From assembly GCF_036370855.1 (NCBI RefSeq), contig NC_088105.1, positions 7,383,619 to 7,447,618 on the forward strand: a stretch of DNA of 64,000 nucleotides, read 5' to 3'. Within the stretch, counting starts at the first letter, position 1. The number at the start of each line of letters is the position of its first letter. The DNA comes from Dromaius novaehollandiae. Its lineage: Eukaryota > Chordata > Aves > Casuariiformes > Dromaiidae. Positions 48,201 through 63,200 of this stretch are shown in pieces. Under the pieces are notes generated by a model. That model was not told where the DNA came from, did not search any database, and saw only the letters and a program-made list of their open reading frames with translations. A program made the position numbers and the translations under genes.

Positions 48201-51200
48201 ATTTGTTCGAATTATATATACTAATGTGATAGAAACAATGAAAGCAGCTACACTTTTATACTGTGTAGCTTTATACTGTGACTGGATTCAGTTTCCCACT
48301 GCTGAACCATCTTATACCAGCTGCCAGTCGCTCTAGTTGGCTGGGATAACTTGCTGTTATTTAGCACAAGTCTCTGTGATGTTAAATGTAAATGATGACT
48401 ATACACTGTCAAAGGAAGGTGATTACATTTCTTTAGTGCTCTTTTGCAATTTTTTTCAGAGCCATTTAAGTAGAGAAAAAGAAGAACTGGAAGCTGAAAA
48501 GAGAGATTTGGTTCGAACAAGTGAAAGACGATCTCAGGAAGTTGAACATTTAAATGGTATAGTCAAGAATAAATTAACAAAATAGTTCACATCCGTATTT
48601 TAAAAGATTTGCTTGAAGAATTGGGCTGGTATGGAGTATCCAGTTTGTGTAGGCAGCTCCCAATAATGGACTAGCAGAAAACAGAATTTAGTCTGGGGAG
48701 AAGAAATGAGGCAGGAAGTTACGTGCACGTTGTAGAAAAATGCAGTGTTTTGATAAATGGTGCTTGGCTTTGCAGACAGAAAATCATACCAAAATTGCCA
48801 ATGTTCTCATCATAAGTTATCAGTCTTCATTCTTTACCTAGTTAATAGGTAAAACTAATACTTTCACCATTCATTCATTTACATTGGTTTCTCTCCTCCC
48901 TCCCCCAGAGGATGTTAAACGCTTAAACGAAAAACTTACAGAAGCAAACACAGAAAAGGTGAAACTTCAGTTAAAGTTAGATGAACTTCAAACGTCAGAT
49001 GTTTCTGTGAAGGTGAGTAGTATTTTGTATCTGCTGTCCTTGTTAATGTGATAATGCTATCAAATAAGTTATTTACATATGATGTAATCATTGTTTTGTC
49101 ATTACTAACTTTGAAAGTAGGTCAAACCATTTAAATGGTTCTTCTGTCATTTATGACGAAAGGTCTTATTATAAAATTGATGGCAGGATTTGGAAGTCAG
49201 AGGCATATATAGAGCAGGCAATATTTAGAGCTAATATTTAGAGCGCATCAGTTTGGGCAAGCATGGCCAAGTCTCAACAGTGGCAGTAGTAGCTGCTCCT
49301 ACCCACTGGGAAGAAGGGCTGCAGGTCCCTGAAGCCAGGTAGAAAGGAGAAAAAAGTCTGTTTCTGAATATGCACCACTTCTATGTTGGCATAGTAAACT
49401 CCATGAAGAAGTGTAAAGGGAGGAAGAAGGTAATGGTTTGATATCTTAATTCGTTTTCTTTGACTAGAAGAAAATCTTTATGTTCCTGTCTGTTGTAAAA
49501 AAACAAACTTTGAGGAAACTAACTCGTGTCAAGAAGTTCTTTTTAGCCTGAGACAGATAAGTTAGTATTACCAGTGTAATAAGGAGCACCACCTCTCATT
49601 GGGTGCTATTTTCCAAATTACAGTGTTATTTTTACTTCTGCTCTGATGATAGTACTTTGATTAGATTCTTTATTTTCTATGGGACTGATACGATTACGTT
49701 GTGCAATTTTATTTTTAGTATCGTGAGAAAAGGTTGGAGCAAGAAAAAGAATTACTACAGAGCCAAAACACTTGGCTGAACACTGAGTTGAAAGCCAAAA
49801 CAGATGAACTTCTACATACTGCCAGAGAAAAAGGCAATGAGATTTTGGAGCTTAAATGTAATTTGGAGAACAAGAAAGAGGAGGTAATAGAATTCCTGAT
49901 TGTTGTGGTCATTTCGTATAAATAATACCGCATGATTAATTGAATCATTAACTGAATTAATACAATTATAGCACTTGATTTTATTTAAAGAAAAAATCAG
50001 TGTGTGTTTTGCAACTGTTGAGGAGTTGTGCTTTCTTTTAGCTTGTGATTTACAAGGAATATGTATGGTTACCGTTATCTAAAGTAGAAGAGTTTTTAAT
50101 TATAAATGAGATATAAATTCATCTCATTTTAATTATAACCTAGAAACCAGAAATTTTGGAGTCCCTGAGAACACAAGGATATAATGGTATAATGCTGTTA
50201 AAATGTGCAGAAATACGGTTCTTACTTGGGGAAGGGGCAGATGAGTCTGACTTAGCATTCTTTAGATTGTACGGGTGTGATGATATTTTTGTTTTCCTGC
50301 AGCAAAACACGTGGCAGGATCAATGGCCATATTTTGAAAATACTGAGCTTCAGTGAGCTTCTGTTTAGGTACCTCGGCAGTTGTTTTTACAACTATTTGA
50401 ACTGGTCAGGTTCTCTGTGGTGCTCAGCTTGTTTGAGAGCCCCCATTGAGAGAGACTACTTAGATGTATATAATTTTAACAATTTGGGGAAACTTGCTGT
50501 TTGATTTAGCTATATGCACAGGAGCAAAGACCATTAGAAATGTAACCTTTAATGCTATTTCTGGAACTCTTTTTTAAGTAGAAAACAGGGAGATGTGTAT
50601 TTTCCGAAATGGTGGAAAGCGAAAAAAAATTTATACGTGATACTCTCATTTACTATTTGAACAGGTTTCCAGAATGGAGGAACAGGTAAACAGCTTAAAA
50701 CAATCAAACGAAAATCTTCAGAAACATGTGGAAGACCTTTTGAGTAAATTGAAGGAGGTAAGAGAATTTGAAGTATGTGTGCGATGGGATTACGGTTGCT
50801 TCTACAATAAAAAAAAAAAGTGTGTGAAATAGAGATAATGGAGTGCTCCCCTGCCCTACCTCTTTAATTCACTAGGCAAAAGAACAACAAGCCAGTATGG
50901 AGGAAAGATTCCACAATGAACTGAATGCCCACATCAAATTATCCAACTTGTATAAGGTAAATCTAATGATCATTGTAGGTTGGTATTATTCTTGGGTCTA
51001 AATCTTGGGCTTAACTGTAATGCAGATCATTTTTTTGTATCTTTGTTTGGGTAACCGATATGACTAGGTACCTGAAATACTGTCTGTTTTGCTGATTATG
51101 ATGATGTGTTAGGCAATGTTTGTAGTCTTACATTGCTTAGATCATTCTATTGATTAAACAAAACTCTGTTTGGAATAGTAATATTGTGCTCTCAACTTTG

Positions 51201-54200
51201 AGGCTTCATGTTGTGTGAATGTAGTTACATCTTAAAACATTGTAGCAGGGAATAGGGGGTCTTATATAAAGGATGACTGTGCAAGTGGTTTTTTATGCAT
51301 GGTTAGCAGATGTTTGTTGAAATGAGCACTGCAAGTGTTAGTGATCTGATGAGAAGTGACTGAATGTCATGTGTCACTTGATTCAAGCATAATTTAAACA
51401 AGAAGTTTTTGTTGATTATTATTTTGTCAGCTTGTGGAGTGAAAGCCTTTTCCTGTAGTTTACTAAGACCAAATCTGCTAAAGAGGAGAACTGAATATTC
51501 TTCAGTTTATACATATGTATTGTACTCACCTAGGATTAAGTGGGTGGAATCTTTGAATTCTACATTAATATTAATATTTGTACAATAAAAAGAATTCCCT
51601 TCAATTAACAGCAAGCCACCAGCTAAGTTTTCTTGAGTATACTGGATTATCATTTACCTTTTCTTTTTTTTTTTTTTTTTTTTTTTTTACCTTTCTCCTA
51701 TTTATCCTTTGCATTTATTATAGAAACATTGGTTTGAAGGGGGTTGAAGGTTTGCCTTTTGCCTAACATACAGTTCACTGTGTAAGTTTAATTGCTGATA
51801 CAAAATATTAAAAGTATCGAGATTCAGTGCTGTCCCATTAGAGCCTACTCTGAACCTTCTGCTTAGCAGGAGTTCCATCAACTTTGTTTGCATTGTTTTC
51901 TCTGCTTGTTCAGTTGTTGTCTTTAACGGAATTCCAGAATTACTTAGGTATTGTACAGTCTTGCACTTGTGAGATCTTTTAACTGAGAGCAAAAAAATTA
52001 GTGTTGATATATCAGTCCCTAAAAATCTCAAATTTTTAAGAATGAACAAAACTGAATACTTAAATTTCTCCAAACTATTTTTTTTCAGTAAAGGAAAAAA
52101 CAGCACTCTATAAAACAGCTAAAGGGCGTACAAACGTACGCGTTAGTTGGCCTTGTCATGTCAAATCAATGCCTGACACTTTTTTTTTTTTTTTTAAACT
52201 GTCACGTGGGAAGTTTTTATCTAAGTGAGAATTAAACTAAGTGGAAACAGAATTGTCCGGTTTAGGTGACTCTTGTACGCAAAAACAGTTTGGGCTTTCT
52301 AGTAAAGATATATTTGCTATTGCTAAATAATGAAATGTTAAATAAAATGCTTGTATGTAGAGTGCTGCTGATGATTCAGAGGCAAAGAGCAATGAACTGA
52401 CAGGAGCAGTAGAAGAATTGCACAAGCTTCTGAAGGAAGCAGGTGAAGGTAAGCTGTGTGAGAGAAATGGCAAATGTGAAAAAACTGTTAGTTTGTGTTC
52501 CTTTGGAACAAAATTGACATTTTGAAAAACAGTTATGGAGTGTTTATGAAGGGAAATAATTAGACCTTTTTTTTTTTTTTTGGATGGAGGAAACATCAAT
52601 CATTTGTTAAGAGAAATTTTACACAAATATTTGAATTTATTTGGGTGTGAGAGGGTGTTCAGTGTACCTGGGGCTTTTACTTTGGGCTTTGATTAGAAGA
52701 CCCAGTTTCGCCAGATATCTCTTCATTTGAGTTTCTCACTTTAGATTTCTTTTCATTGATAAAAGGGCAATTCATATTTTTATATGAATTTATATATACT
52801 CTTCTCTTCTAAGCAAAAGTGATAAGCACGAGTGCATGCTTCTGTCCTGCCAGTGGTTTATTCTTATCAACACGGGCTTCTGCAGACCATATGAAAATAA
52901 AGTGAAATTTAAGGTGTTTTTGCAAACTTTGGCCTTTATAAAGGAAAAAAACCCCAAACCTTGTTGTCTGATTTAATTTTAGCTAATAAAGCAACCCAGG
53001 AGCATTTAGCTGAAGTGGAAGAATCAAAAGCTGCAATGGAAAAAGAACTGAGAGAAAAGATCAGTAAGCTGGAAAAAGAGCTAGAGAATGCAAATGACCT
53101 GCTGTCTGCTACAAAACGTAAAGGTAAGGGTAGCATTAGGATACAAAGCCTGAGACTTCATGTACTTCAGTTCCTAAATAGTCTTTCATGAAATTACTGT
53201 GCTAGAATTTCCAAATGAAGTAAGTGCATTAATCTTAATTCATCTTTCGTCATCTCTAATCATGCATTTTCGAAGCTTTTATACAAATATATGTATAGAT
53301 TCTATCAGAAAATGCATTTCTAACAAAAAAACTTCAGAAAACTTCTTGATAATTTGACATATTTTTTCAAAGAAGAGGGAGAGAGATGTTTCCTTAAGGC
53401 TGAATTATCCTGCTTTTATTTATTTGTTTGTTTTTTGAGAGGGTAGTGGGGAGGTTAAAATATTCTTGCTGTCTCTTAAAAAAAAAAAAAAAGAAGAAAA
53501 GAAAAAAACCCTTTGTCCTTAAATTTTTGTTTAACATTAAATTATACTCAATGTCTGCTGGTTTAGTTCTGTCAGTGTGAAATCTTTTGTGTTTTCTGTT
53601 GGGAAGAAAAATCTGCTGCTGTTTAAGCTTGTTTGTAGCTAATATATGCAGGCAAAAGGATAGTGAAGGAGCAGAGAAGCACTAACTATACTTGCTATCT
53701 CTGTATGTAAATTTAATGAAAGTGAACAAGTACTCTGCCACTCTAAGCCTCCTGCAAAGCTTGCTAAGAAATCTGGTGTTAAACTTTGCTATCTTGCTTG
53801 TTTTTAGCACTTGCTATTTCAATTATTTGCATTTTGGAATGATCTAAATTTGAAGAGTCTAACAGTAAAAGTTTTTGTGATTTCAAAGAACTTGAGAATA
53901 TATGACATTGGAATATAATGCATAATACGAGTGAATTACACGTGTATATATAATTTAGATTACAGACAAATTTTTAACCCAGTAACTTTACGGACTTGAA
54001 ATATAGTTGTTTAAAGTATGATAGCTATAAAATGCAAAGGTATTTGAAGATTTGTTCTTTGTTTTATTAACAAATATTTATAGTGAGAATTATAGCAGCT
54101 TTTTAATGGTATTTGGGATTATGTTTTCAGGAGCCATACTGTCTGAGGAGGAACTAGCAGCTATGTCTCCTACTGCTGCAGCAGTTGCTAAAGTAGTCAA

Positions 54201-57200
54201 ACCTGGAATGAAATTAACTGAGGTAAGTGAGACACTCTTCAAGTTTCAAGGCCTGTGAAAAGCCAACAGCAAGACTTGCTTGCCTCATTATTAATATAAG
54301 AATAGAGACTTTTATTCATTTTCTGGGATTTGTTACAATAAGTGACCGAAGTCACAATCTTCTCACATGCTTGAGGCAGATTTTGCCAGGTAAACTACTG
54401 AATTACTGGGATTTTTATGCAATATACCATATAGTTTTCTTCAATGTAATATCAAAGAATTTGTTGCTGTTGCTGTTTTTTGCCCCCTGAAGTACATTTT
54501 ATTTGTGTATATCAACTTTTTTTTAAAGAAACTATTCTGCTGTGTCTTATGCTTGCAGAAAAAAATGAACATAATGATAAATCATACATAGTTTAGGGTT
54601 TTTTTCACTTCCATGCAATGGTCGAGTATTTTCTTTTTGTTTGTTTTTTGCTTCTGTCTAGCCATTAAATTGTCTTCTTTCACTGTTTGTTGCTTTCTAA
54701 TGGGATACTAATCTCTATACTTTATTGTCTTAAACTTGCATAAGATTTGCTCCCTTTACGTTTATTACAATTGGACTGTAAATGATTGCAGTTTTTAAGT
54801 TAATATGGATAACTGCTTTTCCATGATATAAGTCATGAGCAAACATTAAAAAAAAAAGTCCAGTTTTTTTCTTTAATTAGTTTAGAGTTGTATAAAATTA
54901 TACTGCCCAAAGGTATGACTTGTTGAATTACTGGTGATTCTTTGATACATCTGGACAGACTTCAAATTTTTTTGTTGCAGCTGTACAATGCATATGTAGA
55001 AACTCAGGATCAGTTGCTTTTGGAAAAGCTGGAGAATAAGAGAATTAATAAATATTTGGATGAAATAGTGCAGGAAGTGGAAGCCAAAGCACCAATCTTA
55101 AAACGGCAGCGTGAAGAATTTGAGCGCTCCCAGAAAGCTGTTGCTAGTCTGTCTGCAAAGCTTGAACAAGCTATGAAGGTCAGTATAAAAGAAAGGGGAA
55201 ATAGTATGTAAAGGATATGGAAGCAATGGATTTTGGTAATTACTTAATCTTGTGAGTTACTAGTAAATATATAAAATGGATTTTTTAGTCAGCCATTATT
55301 GTGGGAAAATGTCTGTTGAACTTCTTAGCTTGAGATTTATAGACTATACATAGTATTCTTTGGACATAGTGTTTTTCAGAGTTTACATTACATTGAAGGC
55401 TTAAACGCAGTAACTTTTAACCTCTGACTTTCTATGCGAGTTGAATTCTTTATGTAAACAAAAATTTTGTATCTGTCTGTCCAAAGAAATAAAACTGGAC
55501 TTTGCCCAGTTCCTGTTTCTTTTAAAAAAAGTATGGACATTCAGCACTAATGTAGCATTAAACATGGCTTTTGATTCTAAAATATGCAGAGTTTAACCTC
55601 TGTAGTGTAATTTAAAGTAATCAAGCTTTGGAGTTGCACATTTTAATTGAAGAAAGAGAACTAATGGTTGGTCTTCAAGAAGCAAATAAGTAGATAATTA
55701 AAGTTAGAGCTATTGTGCAGTTTAATTCACAAGGCCATGTTTGACTTCATCTCTTTGGGAAGAAGTGCGTCTTAACTGAGTTGATGTGTATTCCTTAATG
55801 TTTGTGTACTTGAAGGAAATCCAGCGATTACAGGAGGATGCTGATAAAGCCAATAAGCATGCCTCTATGCTTGAAAGAGAAAACCAGAGACTGGAAATAC
55901 AAGTAAAAGACCTTTCACAGCAGGTAGAACAAATGTTATGTTTTTAAAATGTACTATTTACAATTTACTTATTAATATGGTGCTGCATTTTTCTTGTTAA
56001 CTTGGGAGTTGTATTCAGCCATTCAGGTAGACTTTGGTTGTCACAAGAGCCTTTGTGATATTAAAAGCATATGTGTGCTTTTTCACATTTCTGCTTATGA
56101 AATTATAATAAGTTTAGCTGGATAAAAGTGGTGCTGTTTAGGACAGTTCAAGATCTGTCATGGGAAACAGCAGTATAACTTTCTTTGTGTTTGTTTAATT
56201 GGCATGTGCTGTGATCTGTTCGCAGAACTGAAAACCAAGAATACCCACTTCTAATTTTGACATGGTTTCCCTTTCTTGAACTGTCTTTTCTATACTCTAG
56301 TTATCTTACATGGATTTATTGATGTAATAGTGCAAGTGTTGTAGATGTATGAGGGAAGAAAAAACTTGCTTTCAACTATTTTCCTTCTATATTGTTTTTC
56401 ACAGTCAGCTGTTAAAGCTGTGTGCAATTCTTACACTAGAATGTTCTCTTTCAGATTCGTGTGCTCTTAATGGAACTTGAAGAAGCTAGAGGCAATCATG
56501 TGATTCGTGATGAAGAAGTGAGCTCTGCTGACATCAGTAGCTCTTCTGAAGTAATATCTCAACATCTAGTCTCTTACAGAAATATTGAAGAACTTCAGCA
56601 GCAGAATCAGCGTCTCTTGGTGGCTCTTCGGGAGCTAGGAGAGGCCAGGGAAAAGGAGGAGCAAGAAACAACATCATCCAAGTAAGCTCTTTGTTCATTC
56701 TAATAAGGAGTTCACACCAAGTAGTAACAGGGCTTTATTTAAACAGTTCTTTCAAATTTTTTTGGTTTTATTGTTATTAATTATGTGTATATATACATGT
56801 GCATATGTGTGTACACTCATGAGCAGACATGCAATTCAAATCAAGGCAAATTGTTATTAAGCAGCATTGTCTTAGTTTCAGATTAAAACCCTGTGTAGTT
56901 GTATATTGTCATTCCTTTTCATCGCTTTTTATTTAGCTAATGTAAAAAACGTTGCTCTTCCAAAATTTCTTCCTAAAAACTTTTCCTAACCCACAGATGC
57001 ACAGCAGTATGAGAACATACACTGAAATTCAAGCCTTTCATAATAGTAGAATTGTGTGTACAATCTTTTAGACTTGTAACATTCAGAACAGAGAAATATT
57101 AGTCTTTCAGTGAATGGGATTTCAAACGGTAGTGTTATCTTTCAAAAAAGAAGAGTTGATTTTAAGTTTTCAGTCCTGTTAGCTGAGGAAAATACTTAAT

Positions 57201-60200
57201 ATATGTGTATCTGATTCACTAGCTATAAAGCCCAACAGAGACTCCGTTCTGTGTTTTAAGTTCTTAGCCTGATTCTCTGTTTATGATGCTGTTGTGTGAA
57301 GTCGTTCACGTGAATATAATTACATCTATTCTGCTCTTCATGGAAGAGGTCACCTTTCTTTGTCATCTATAAAATAAAACGTCCAAAGGCCAAATCTTCC
57401 TGTAAATTTGGTCAAAAATTTCAGTGGTGCTTAACTTTCAAAGATAGAATAAATGTTGACTGAAAGACAGAATGAAAGAATTGTGTTACCTTGGTATACC
57501 TTGCTGTGTAAGTTACTAAAACAACTGTTCTTGGTTTCAGAATTTCTGAGCTTCAGAGTCAACTTGAAGAAGCTCTCAATGAGCTAGAGAAGCTGCGTGA
57601 ATCACGTCATCACCAGTTGCAGCTTGTTGAGTCTATAGTTCGTCAGCGTGACATGTTCCGCATACTGCTGGCGCAGACCACAGGAGCTATCATTCCTTTG
57701 CAAGGTGGGCTTCACATTTCTGCGCCCTTCAAAAAAATAACATTGTTATTTGTTACAAGCTTTCAGAAATGGTGCTAGTAACTCTCTGTTAATATGGTAT
57801 TCATTTTTTACCCTTAGTCACTGGAAAATCCACAAATTTGGATTCAGGTACATGGTTGTAGTTTTATAGCGTGATGAATTACCACATATTGACTGAGCTT
57901 TAGCAGTAACTACATGTGTTCTGCTAGCCTGCTGTAGGTATTAAGCAGAACATGTAGGCATATGCTTCCTTTTCTGATGTTGAAGTTAATTGTTTCACCC
58001 TGTGTTTTGGTATTTGCTAGAAAAAATGGACAATCACTTGGTTAGGAGAGCCCAAGAGTTTCCAAATAACAGTGCTATTCGTAGCCACATTTAAATGTGG
58101 TTATACGATCTTCTGCTTTGGCAAGTGTTCTTTTAGTTGTCTTTAAAATCCTCTTTATCTTTATTTAGCTTCGGGTATATTACCGGAGGAGGTTTCTCTT
58201 ACATCCACTCCAAAACGCTCAGCTATACCTCAAGCCATGTCAACTCCTGCTCCAGTATCAATGACTGAGTCAGTGGAGACTGTGGAGGCTAAGGCTGCAC
58301 TTAAGCAGGTATGTTTTTCAGTAAGCACTGCAGAAAGTTATCGTTATTTCTTTTTACTTATGTAAGTACTTCTGTGTCTGTTCTTTGATGTAGTTGCAGG
58401 AAGTTTTTGAGAACTATAAAAAAGAAAAGGCAGAGAATGACAAGTTGCTGAATGAACAAAACGAAAAACTTCAGGAGCAAGTCACAGACTTGAGGTCACA
58501 AAATGCAAAGATATCCACACAGCTGGAGTTTGCCTCCAAACGGTAAATCAGCTATTTAATTGCATTTCCTTATTTGTGTAGCCTTTGTCAATAGAATCAT
58601 GCTGCATGCTTTGTGTTAAACTACAGTTTGCTCAGGAAGAATTGCCATAAAGCACTAATATTGTCTACTGAGCTAAAGACAAAAAATAATGAAAGTGGGA
58701 TCAAGAATATACTGTCTAGTTGCATGAGCCCCTTAGAAGGCTACCTGAAAACTAGCATGTGTGAACATGAAACATATAGCTGTGTGTGTGTATCTCCTAC
58801 AATTAAATTCAAACAATTTAACTTGAGGAATATATACTTCGCTTTGTTGTTCCATGTGAAGTTATGAAATGCTTCAGGATAACGTGGAAGGGTATCGTCG
58901 AGAAATAACATCTTTGCATGAGAGAAACCAGAAACTCACAGCTACAACTCAGAAGCAAGAGCAGATAATTAACACTATGACTCAGGACCTGAGGGGAGCT
59001 AATGAAAAACTGGCAGTGGCAGAAGTGAGTAACACAATACATTATACTCCCAGATATTCTGAGTTAGTACAAGAGTTTTTCTTATGACTATTTTCAGGGC
59101 TGTCAGAACTCTTTTTGGCTGTTAAATTTGTCATAGCTTGTGTGGATGTGTGTTGAGATATTTTGTGGAATGTTACAAATGAATATGTTAAATATATCAA
59201 GTACTGAGGGAAGACGAAACATCTTGGGAGTGTTGTTCCAATACCCATATTTAAAGAGAAAACAAAATGTGATTTATCAAACAGTTAACGCTCTTATAGT
59301 TTTGGGCTTATTTGCATAAATGTGATTTTTACAAATCTGTAATCTTAAATCAAGAGCTGCTTATTTTTTTCTTAATTAGGAGTGCTAACATCATAAAAGT
59401 AAGAAAGATTGTCCAAATTAAAATTAATGCACCAATTCGGGATTGATAGCAAGTAGCAACATGAACTTTGTTATCTTAAAGGTGAGAGCAGAAAACTTAA
59501 AAAAAGAGAAAGATATCTTGAAGATGTCAGATGTGCGCTTGACTCAGCAACGTGAATCTTTATTAGTTGAACAAAGAGGACAGAACTTACTGCTTACTAA
59601 TTTACGAACTATTCAGGTATGTGATATTATTTATATTCTAGTCTGGTCAGTCTTTCAGTCAATACCCATTGAAATTGCTTTCAACAGTGATTGGATTGAG
59701 TCTTAAAGAGGAGCTTTTGTTACAAATTTTTGTTACAAATTGACACACAAATTCCTTGAGTGACTTGTGTAAACAAATTTGTCATTCTTGTACTAAATTA
59801 TGATGATCGGTTATTTACGTGGGCAAATTCTTGAGAATTTTGAGTCAATGAGAAGGATTTTCACATTAAACTGGGAACAAAATGCATAAAATAAAAATTG
59901 AAAGGAAAAAACTGTTATGTTAACTTTGATAGTAGTAAAATTTACTATTGCCTGCCTTGGCAATTTATTTTCCTGTTTTTTAGATATATTGAATACTTTT
60001 GCAACATTTGTCATGTGACTGATATTTCTGTAGTAATCTTTTTTTTATTTTAATCCCTGGAATTAGACCATATAGATTTTCTTCTAGTAATATTTATTGT
60101 ATTAGTATTATTAAAGAGTTTTTCAAAGCAAAGTCAAACGTTGTAAGTGCTACTTTTCAAAATATTCTGTATGTCTACCTATTATTACTTGCTCGATGCA

Positions 60201-63200
60201 GTAATTATTTTGTAGATAGAAGTGTTGTAAACAATATCTCTGTAAGAAGTGCTATAATAATTCGGAAGAAAATTATTCAAATGTATTGTAAGCATAGTGC
60301 ATTTTTGCTCTTTATCAGGGAATACTGGAGAGGTCTGAGACAGAAACCAAACAAAGACTCAATAATCAGATAGAAAAGCTAGAGCGTGAGATATCTCAGC
60401 TGAAGAAGAAACTAGAAAGCGAGGTGGAACAAAGGCATGCCCTTACCAAAAATCAAGAGGTAAGTATATTTATAAACTTGTTAAACTTATTTTAGTGAAA
60501 ATAAAAGCACAGTTGCATGGTTTCTGCCAGTTTACAATGCTGTATTTGTCATATGTGAAATTTCTAAATGTACTGGGTGTTTGTGCTGTGTGTGAATAAT
60601 TACAAATGTAAAAACATTGTCTTAACAGGTTCATATCCTGGATCTGAAGAGGCAACTTGAGACTGAGACAAACCGTCATGTTAACACCAAGGAACTTCTG
60701 AAAAATGCCCAAAAAGAAACTGCAGTTTTGAAACAGCAGCTGAATAATACAGAGGCTCAGTTAGCATCTCAGTCCTCACAGAGGGCTCCAGGGAAAGGTA
60801 AAAAAAAATTCAGTGCAGGAAAAAATCTTATGTTAAGCACTGCTATATGCAAATTTGGTAAAATTCATCCTCATTTAGAATTAGGAAAATACACTAAAGA
60901 ATAAGTCTTTATTATTATTACTGCAGTCACAAGGTTAACCAGGGTGAGCTTTTTGTGATTTTGGTTTTTTTTGTTTATTTGTTTTGAGCAGCAGAGTTGG
61001 TTTCATGTCACTACTGTTTATTTTAAAAAGTTCTTTCAGTACTGTTTTGTATATTTAACATTGGAGGTTTCAAGGCACTGCTTAAAAAACACTTCTTAAT
61101 TCCTATCAGAAGTGTGAGGTTTCTACTGCTGCATGTGTAACAATTGTGTAGCAATATTTATAGCTAGGAATGTACTTAAATTGTCAGACAATTCTGCAGA
61201 GGGTGTGTGTGTGGGTGTGTGTGTTTTACGTTGAAACCTGAAAAGATTTCAGGTTTTCAATGGAATAGTAGTTTAAAGAACAGTGATTTCAGTAGAGCGG
61301 TGTTTTAACTTAGCTGCGCTTAGCCTGTGTTTCCAGATTCTCAAATTTAGCAGTCTCAAAGCATATATTATTACTTTGACTGGACTTACCTGAGGTGATT
61401 TCAGAAACATTCCAGTCAAGTGACTGCAAAATAAGAATACGTGTATTTCTGAGTGTGTTTATTTGGAATAGAAAAATGTACAGAAAATCTTTCTTTCATG
61501 TATTACTTTTTCAGCACCTTATAAATGCAACAAGTTCTTTGAGGGCTATTGCTATTGAAATTTATTTGGCTGTGTAAAAATTGTGACGTAAATAAACGAG
61601 CTACTTCCCTTATCCCCAAGTGACTTTTGTATCATCTGCATGTAAAAACTGAACTAGACTTGTACGGTTAATGAATATGTTCTAATATTATAGGTCAGCC
61701 AAATACAAATGAAGATGTGGATGATCTCATAAGTCGACTAAGACAAGCTGAGGAACAAGTTAATGACCTGAGAGAGAGACTCAAGACTAGTTCTAGTAAT
61801 GTGGAACAGTACCGGGCTATGGTTCTTAGTCTAGAGGAATCTCTTAATAAGGAAAAACAAGTAAGTAGATAACAATTAATTAGCCTTGTCTATTAGAGCA
61901 AAACAGAAACAAGATGAACAGTATTTATTTTTTATTATTTATACTGTAATCTGTCGGCTCATGGGAAGAATCATAAAGAAACTAAAGTTAGTCTAGAAGG
62001 CATTACAAAATAGTCTAGTAAGACCATATATTAGAGAACTTGATTAAAAACACTTTTAGTGATGGGAATGTTAAACTTTTTTGTAGCAGACTTTTAAAAC
62101 ATAAATTTGACTCGAGGCTGGACTCTGCCAATGTCTTCCTTCAAAAGGAGAAGTGTGTTTAAGAACTCTTCCTATAATCCTGTGATTATTGATAACAAAA
62201 ACATTAATTAGCATTCAATCAAAAGCATTTACTCTTTGATGAAGAAGGTGTGAATTTAAGGTCTTTAGTCAGTCTCTTACTTTAACTGTATTGCAGACTT
62301 AATGTGTAATAAACAACTTATATTGGTTGTTGCATACTTGAATGAAGTCATCTAAAACTTTTTCAGATATGCTTCATGAGGTATTGCAGTTTTGGAACAT
62401 TTGTATTAATGTTTTCAATGGTATTTGGATTTTGTGTTCTAAATGAGATGCTGAGAATACCTATTCTGGCTTAAAATCATTACTAAAATACGGGTTTCGC
62501 ATCAGAATACCATATTTGAAGCAAAATATTAATTGGATTTCTTATGGAATTTGATGAAGGTGACAGAGGAAGTTCGTGCAACAGTTGAAACTCGTCTGAA
62601 GGAATCATCAGAGTATCAAGCGCAGCTAGAAAAGAAGCTGATGGAGGCAGAGAAAGAAAAGCAAGAACTTCAAGAGGAGAAGCGTAAAGCTGTGGAGAGT
62701 ATGGAACAACAGGTTTGCACTGAATGCTCACCCCTTAACTCCTTTGTAAAGAGTATGCTGGCATGTGCTTCCAAGTAATTCTGTAAACATAAATTTGTTT
62801 TCATTTCCCTCTGTAGCGGGAATGCAGTGTAGTACTGTCCAAAACCAAATCTTCCCAAACAGATATAGAAAAGCCTTATTAAATTTGACAGGTTGATAAA
62901 CATGAGTGATAGGTTAAGCTTATCACTTTATGAAGGTGGTGGTGTATTTAAAACCATCTGTATCCTCTTGAACTTTGAGCACAGTTTGCAGAAAAACATG
63001 ACTAGAAGCCCGTGAGAAAGATTTCAGAAAAAACTTTTTGGAACACAAACCAAAAACGAATTTGTAGTATGGACATATACTAAAAACAGAATGGCCTGTG
63101 CCCTTTGCTCTGTTTTATGTTTGGGCCCTTATTGGGGCCGAAAGTAATAAGACAACTGCAACTAGCATTACTGCAAACCTGACTCTGAAAGAACAGTAAT

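Noticed and set aside
51702-52106. 134-codon minus-strand frame in TPR intron 8
   Set aside because: Intronic, no recognised product and no splice signals; probably a chance open frame.
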